Shown here piece by piece: positions 55,111-57,416 of a DNA stretch of 57,416 nt. The stretch is from Rhypophila decipiens (taxonomy: Eukaryota; Ascomycota; Sordariomycetes; Sordariales; Naviculisporaceae): the NCBI GenBank assembly GCA_033297075.1, contig MU858268.1, forward strand, positions 1 through 57,416, given 5' to 3'. The notes beneath the pieces were generated by a model. It was given only the letters and a program-made list of their open reading frames with translations. It was not told the DNA's origin and did not search any database. The translations under genes were made by a program, and so were the position numbers. The stretch's first letter is position 1. The number at the start of each line of letters is the position of its first letter.

Positions 55111-55184
55111 ACTCGGTCAGTGGTACTCGGTCAGTGGTACTCGGTCGGTCAGTGGTACTCGGTCAGAGGTACTCGGTCAGTGGT
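55111..55184. repeat. 14-bp tandem repeat (5 units)
   Basis: Units of actcggtcagtggt at 55111, 55125, 55139, 55157 and 55171. The third carries an extra ggtc, making it 18 bases, and the fourth has one substitution. It lies 85 bases beyond the 22-bp array and is unrelated in sequence. Confidence 0.9.
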
Positions 55185-55831
55185 ACCTAGGTCGGGAGGT
55201 CCGTCCCATCCCGCAGCCTCCTTCCGGGAGATCACCGGAACCGATCCTGTGGAGACGTCAGTCTGCCGGCAACGGTGGATGTACCTTTTGTATGGGAGCA
55301 ATGTACCTTTTGAAGGGCAGATAGTAAACCTTGAATCTGGCACACAGTTTCCACCAACATGGCCATCTGCACTAACAGTGATTTTGATCAGTTCAAGAGG
55401 TACATCGAGATCCCAACGCAATGTGACGAGCCGAAGCTTTCCGGACAGCACAGGATGACCTCCTGCTCGCCCAAGCAATCCGCACAACACCAGACACGAA
55501 AAAGAGAACTTCGGCTTTGCATTCAACACCACAAGGAAGGTACGATGTTGACCAGCCCCCGGTCTCCGTAAATGCCATGTCACAACCGTCTAGCTCCCCA
55601 CTCTTTGTAATCATCATGTGTCAAAGCATAAAGGCACCCATTGGTCTGTTGAAAATGCAGAATGATGTTTGTCCTGACCACTACCAGTAATTAAGAGGCT
55701 CGTCTGCTGAAGCAGTAGCCAAAAACCCCCAAGAATCTCCGCCAAATGAAACAAGAAAAAGAATAATTACGCACATTGTTGATCAACTCAATCTGCCCAG
55801 CCATAAACATTCACTGCCATACGGATATTTT

Positions 55832-56812
55832 TCAGATATTCATATCATCCTCCTCCTCATCATCACTCTCCAGATCCGGGTCCGGAACCTGCATACCCGC
55901 CGGCAGAGGTGGCATCTTCTCCACCTGGACCGGAGCAGGGGGCGGTGGGCGAAGCTCCGGCGGCAACAACGTATACGCAGCGCCAACAGGAATCCCGGCC
56001 AGAGCCGCCTCAGCAGCCGCCTTCCTCTCCTCCTCTCTCTTGATCTTGGCCAGCGTGTTCCTCACATCCGACTGCTTGACATACTGATACTTATCCCCAA
56101 ACGAGATCCTCAGTCCAATCGTCAGCTGTCTTAGCGAGCACTGCGCATCCCGGTGCATGATCATGAGCCACTTCATCCCGTCGGCTTCGATCTTGCGGAA
56201 CTGCGGCGGCACATCCACCCCCGGCGCGGCACCCGTGAACGGCTCGTGGTTGTGCTCTCCACATTGGACAATAACACGCCACTTGTCGTTATAAGGGTAG
56301 GCCTTTTCCTGGATAGCTTTGAGACGCATCGGACAACCCGTCTTGGTGGACTTTCCTTGGCGAAGACCACGGCTCGAAGAGGTGTATGACTTGCCACCCT
56401 TGGAGCAGCAAAGGTTGTACCGCCGGTAGTGGCCTTCAATGGACCGGTTCAGGGAGGAAATGATGACGCAGGCGTACCCCTGCGATCGGGTGAAGGTCTT
56501 GAGGTCTGCTTGAAGGGCTTCAAAGGTGTCGTAGAGTCTGTCTTGGGGAGGTGGGAGGAGGGCCATTTGGAAGTTGGGGCGGGCCGGCTGCTGTGGAGGT
56601 GGTTGGTGCTGTGGCTGAGGTGGCGGTTGATACTGTAGCTGTTGACTCGTATACTGCTGCATCTGTTGCGGTGGTTGCTGTTGTTGTTGTTGTTGTTGTT
56701 GTTGCTGCTGCTGCTGGCCTCTGGCTCTTGTTTGTTCATTTCCAGTGGCGGCGGGAGGAGCCGGGTTTACAGAAGGCATTTGCGGCTGCACCCGAAACTG
56801 ATGCTGCGACAT
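55832..56812 (-). CDS. FAR1-type DNA-binding protein with polyglutamine tract
   Basis: A 326-residue intronless frame. ATG at 56812 is the first true ATG; the frame opens slightly upstream without one. Residues 33-46 are 14 consecutive glutamines, within a Gln/Pro-rich N-terminal region to about 90. A FAR1/WRKY-GCM1-like zinc domain follows (about 94-191): YDTFEALQADLKTFTRSQGY, YRRYNLCCSKGGKSY, TGCPMRLKA, KWRVIVQCGEHNHEP, with likely ligands around Cys135/136, Cys160, His187 and His189. This domain is the DNA-binding front of Mutator-like transposases. Here it is followed by a helical segment (KWLMIMHRDAQCSLRQLTIG) and an acidic end (ESDDEEEDD), with no transposase catalytic region. It is therefore probably a domesticated transcription regulator. 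Confidence 0.85.
   Translation of the reverse strand: MSQHQFRVQPQMPSVNPAPPAATGNEQTRARGQQQQQQQQQQQQQQPPQQMQQYTSQQLQYQPPPQPQHQPPPQQPARPNFQMALLPPPQDRLYDTFEALQADLKTFTRSQGYACVIISSLNRSIEGHYRRYNLCCSKGGKSYTSSSRGLRQGKSTKTGCPMRLKAIQEKAYPYNDKWRVIVQCGEHNHEPFTGAAPGVDVPPQFRKIEADGMKWLMIMHRDAQCSLRQLTIGLRISFGDKYQYVKQSDVRNTLAKIKREEERKAAAEAALAGIPVGAAYTLLPPELRPPPPAPVQVEKMPPLPAGMQVPDPDLESDDEEEDDMNI
56675..56716 (-). repeat. CAA/CAG trinucleotide repeat encoding 14 glutamines
   Basis: On the plus strand it reads as consecutive ttg and ctg triplets. The pure ttg block is likely to vary in length between strains. Confidence 0.85.
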
Positions 56813-57323
56813 TGTGAAAAGAAGCTGTCGTTTTGTTATAAATGTCCGCACACTTTCCTGCCGCGATCACAGATTGCTCTGAGGTGCGAGAGATGAAGTT
56901 GTTGTTGATGGATGTGGATGAGGTCAAGTCCAAAGAGCCATGACGGCCGGCCAAACTCATATTTGACACGGGGGACGTGCCAACTGCACCGCGCGGTTTG
57001 GCTAATGGCACATGGTGTCTCGGCTAAATTAAATTGCCGAGAGTTGCCTGCAGCTGCCCGCCGGCTGCTTGTCAGCTGACAAGGGGCCTGACCTGACCTG
57101 ACCCCCCCCGACCACGAAGACAAGTGCCCAGTTTTCAAGATGAGAAATGAGTGTTTCTCTTTAATCCAACTCACAAATGAATGAAAATTGAGTACGAATG
57201 AGGAGATATTGGCACTCAGAGATCCGCAAGTTCAAAGTCTTATGAATTTCCAACATTTTATTGACGTGAAGATCAAATCTCATAAAATTGTAGTGAAGAA
57301 ATCCGTGGGCAAAGAAGGAGAAT
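56813..57323. promoter_or_regulatory. Upstream region of the FAR1-type gene
   Basis: Presumed promoter and leader of the minus-strand gene, including CT- and CAG-rich stretches and a C run near 57102-57109. No gene was seen. Confidence 0.4.
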
Positions 57324-57416
57324 GGATGGATGGATGGATGGAATTTATTTCGCCCGGAGGCACTGAGCCTAAAGGGCCTATGCACGCTAACTACATTCGG
57401 TTCATCCAAATCCGCC
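57324..57416 (-). mobile_element. Possible 3' end of a non-LTR retrotransposon (runs off the window)
   Basis: On the minus strand the sequence ends cgggcgaaataaattccatc followed by CCAT repeats (57342-57324), which resembles the short-repeat 3' tails of fungal Tad-type LINEs. The preceding bases (to 57416) have the GC-rich ggccctttaggctcagtgcc look of such 3' regions. No coding part lies inside the window, so this rests on the tail alone; a plain GGAT microsatellite is the alternative. Confidence 0.35.

Larger units (their letters stand above)
54097..55831. other. Intergenic region with two tandem-repeat arrays
   Basis: It contains a run of 14 G at 54202-54215, the inverted 22-bp array and the 14-bp array listed separately, then the 3' flank of the FAR1 gene. 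No gene is supported. Confidence 0.55.

Overview
The window is nuclear DNA of a filamentous ascomycete (Pezizomycotina, most likely a Sordariomycete). Genes are interrupted by short GT-AG introns of about 50-95 bases and lie on both strands without operons. Families typical of these fungi are present: HET-domain allorecognition proteins, STAND/NACHT NLRs, a DUF3669 protein, a DUF1304 protein, fungal P450s, a Tos4-like FHA protein and a HeLo-type pseudokinase. The species cannot be named from sequence alone.

Layout. 1-10.4 kb is an allorecognition and innate-immunity island. It has two apparently intact HET-domain genes (558-2909 plus, 7835-10334 minus) around a graveyard of broken NLR-type genes. 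The broken genes are an N-domain/TPR relic (3239-4054), a NACHT relic on the minus strand (4390-5711) and the winged-helix/ankyrin half of another NLR on the plus strand (5709-6580). The two NLR pieces abut head to head near 5709. The minus-strand piece carries a 257-bp solo LTR (5259-5515) with a clean 5-bp target-site duplication. AT-rich, TE-like DNA follows (6580-7830).

10.9-23 kb is mostly housekeeping, all on the minus strand: a P450 (10902-12628), a ribosomal-L1-domain ribosome biogenesis factor (14589-15908), a Tos4/Plm2-like FHA protein (16734-18315), palmitoyl-protein thioesterase (20161-21232) and a GFA-family protein (22346-22780). 23.4-28.1 kb holds a divergent pair: a Ser/Thr kinase (minus) and a kinase-like HeLo-type gene (plus) interrupted by one in-frame TAG. 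A second, intronless P450 lies at 28610-30277. 31-33.5 kb has two convergent orphan genes separated by a degenerate tandem repeat. 36-38.8 kb has a single-pass membrane protein and a small hydrophilic protein.

40.4-50.8 kb has a large, probably mitochondrial protein built on a 29-residue repeat (minus) and the ribosome-quality-control ligase listerin (plus). 51.3-55 kb is a segment with a DUF3669 gene and a DUF1304 gene, bracketed by two arrays of the same 22-bp minisatellite in opposite orientation. A FAR1-type DNA-binding protein with a polyglutamine tract (55832-56812, minus) follows. The right edge probably cuts into the 3' end of a non-LTR retrotransposon.

How the genes work together. 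There is no convincing biosynthetic cluster, since the two P450s lie 16 kb apart among unrelated genes. The coherent theme is decay of self/non-self recognition genes by C-to-T nonsense changes, frameshifts, rearrangement and LTR insertion, consistent with RIP-like mutation. The least explained structure is the inverted pair of 22-bp arrays.
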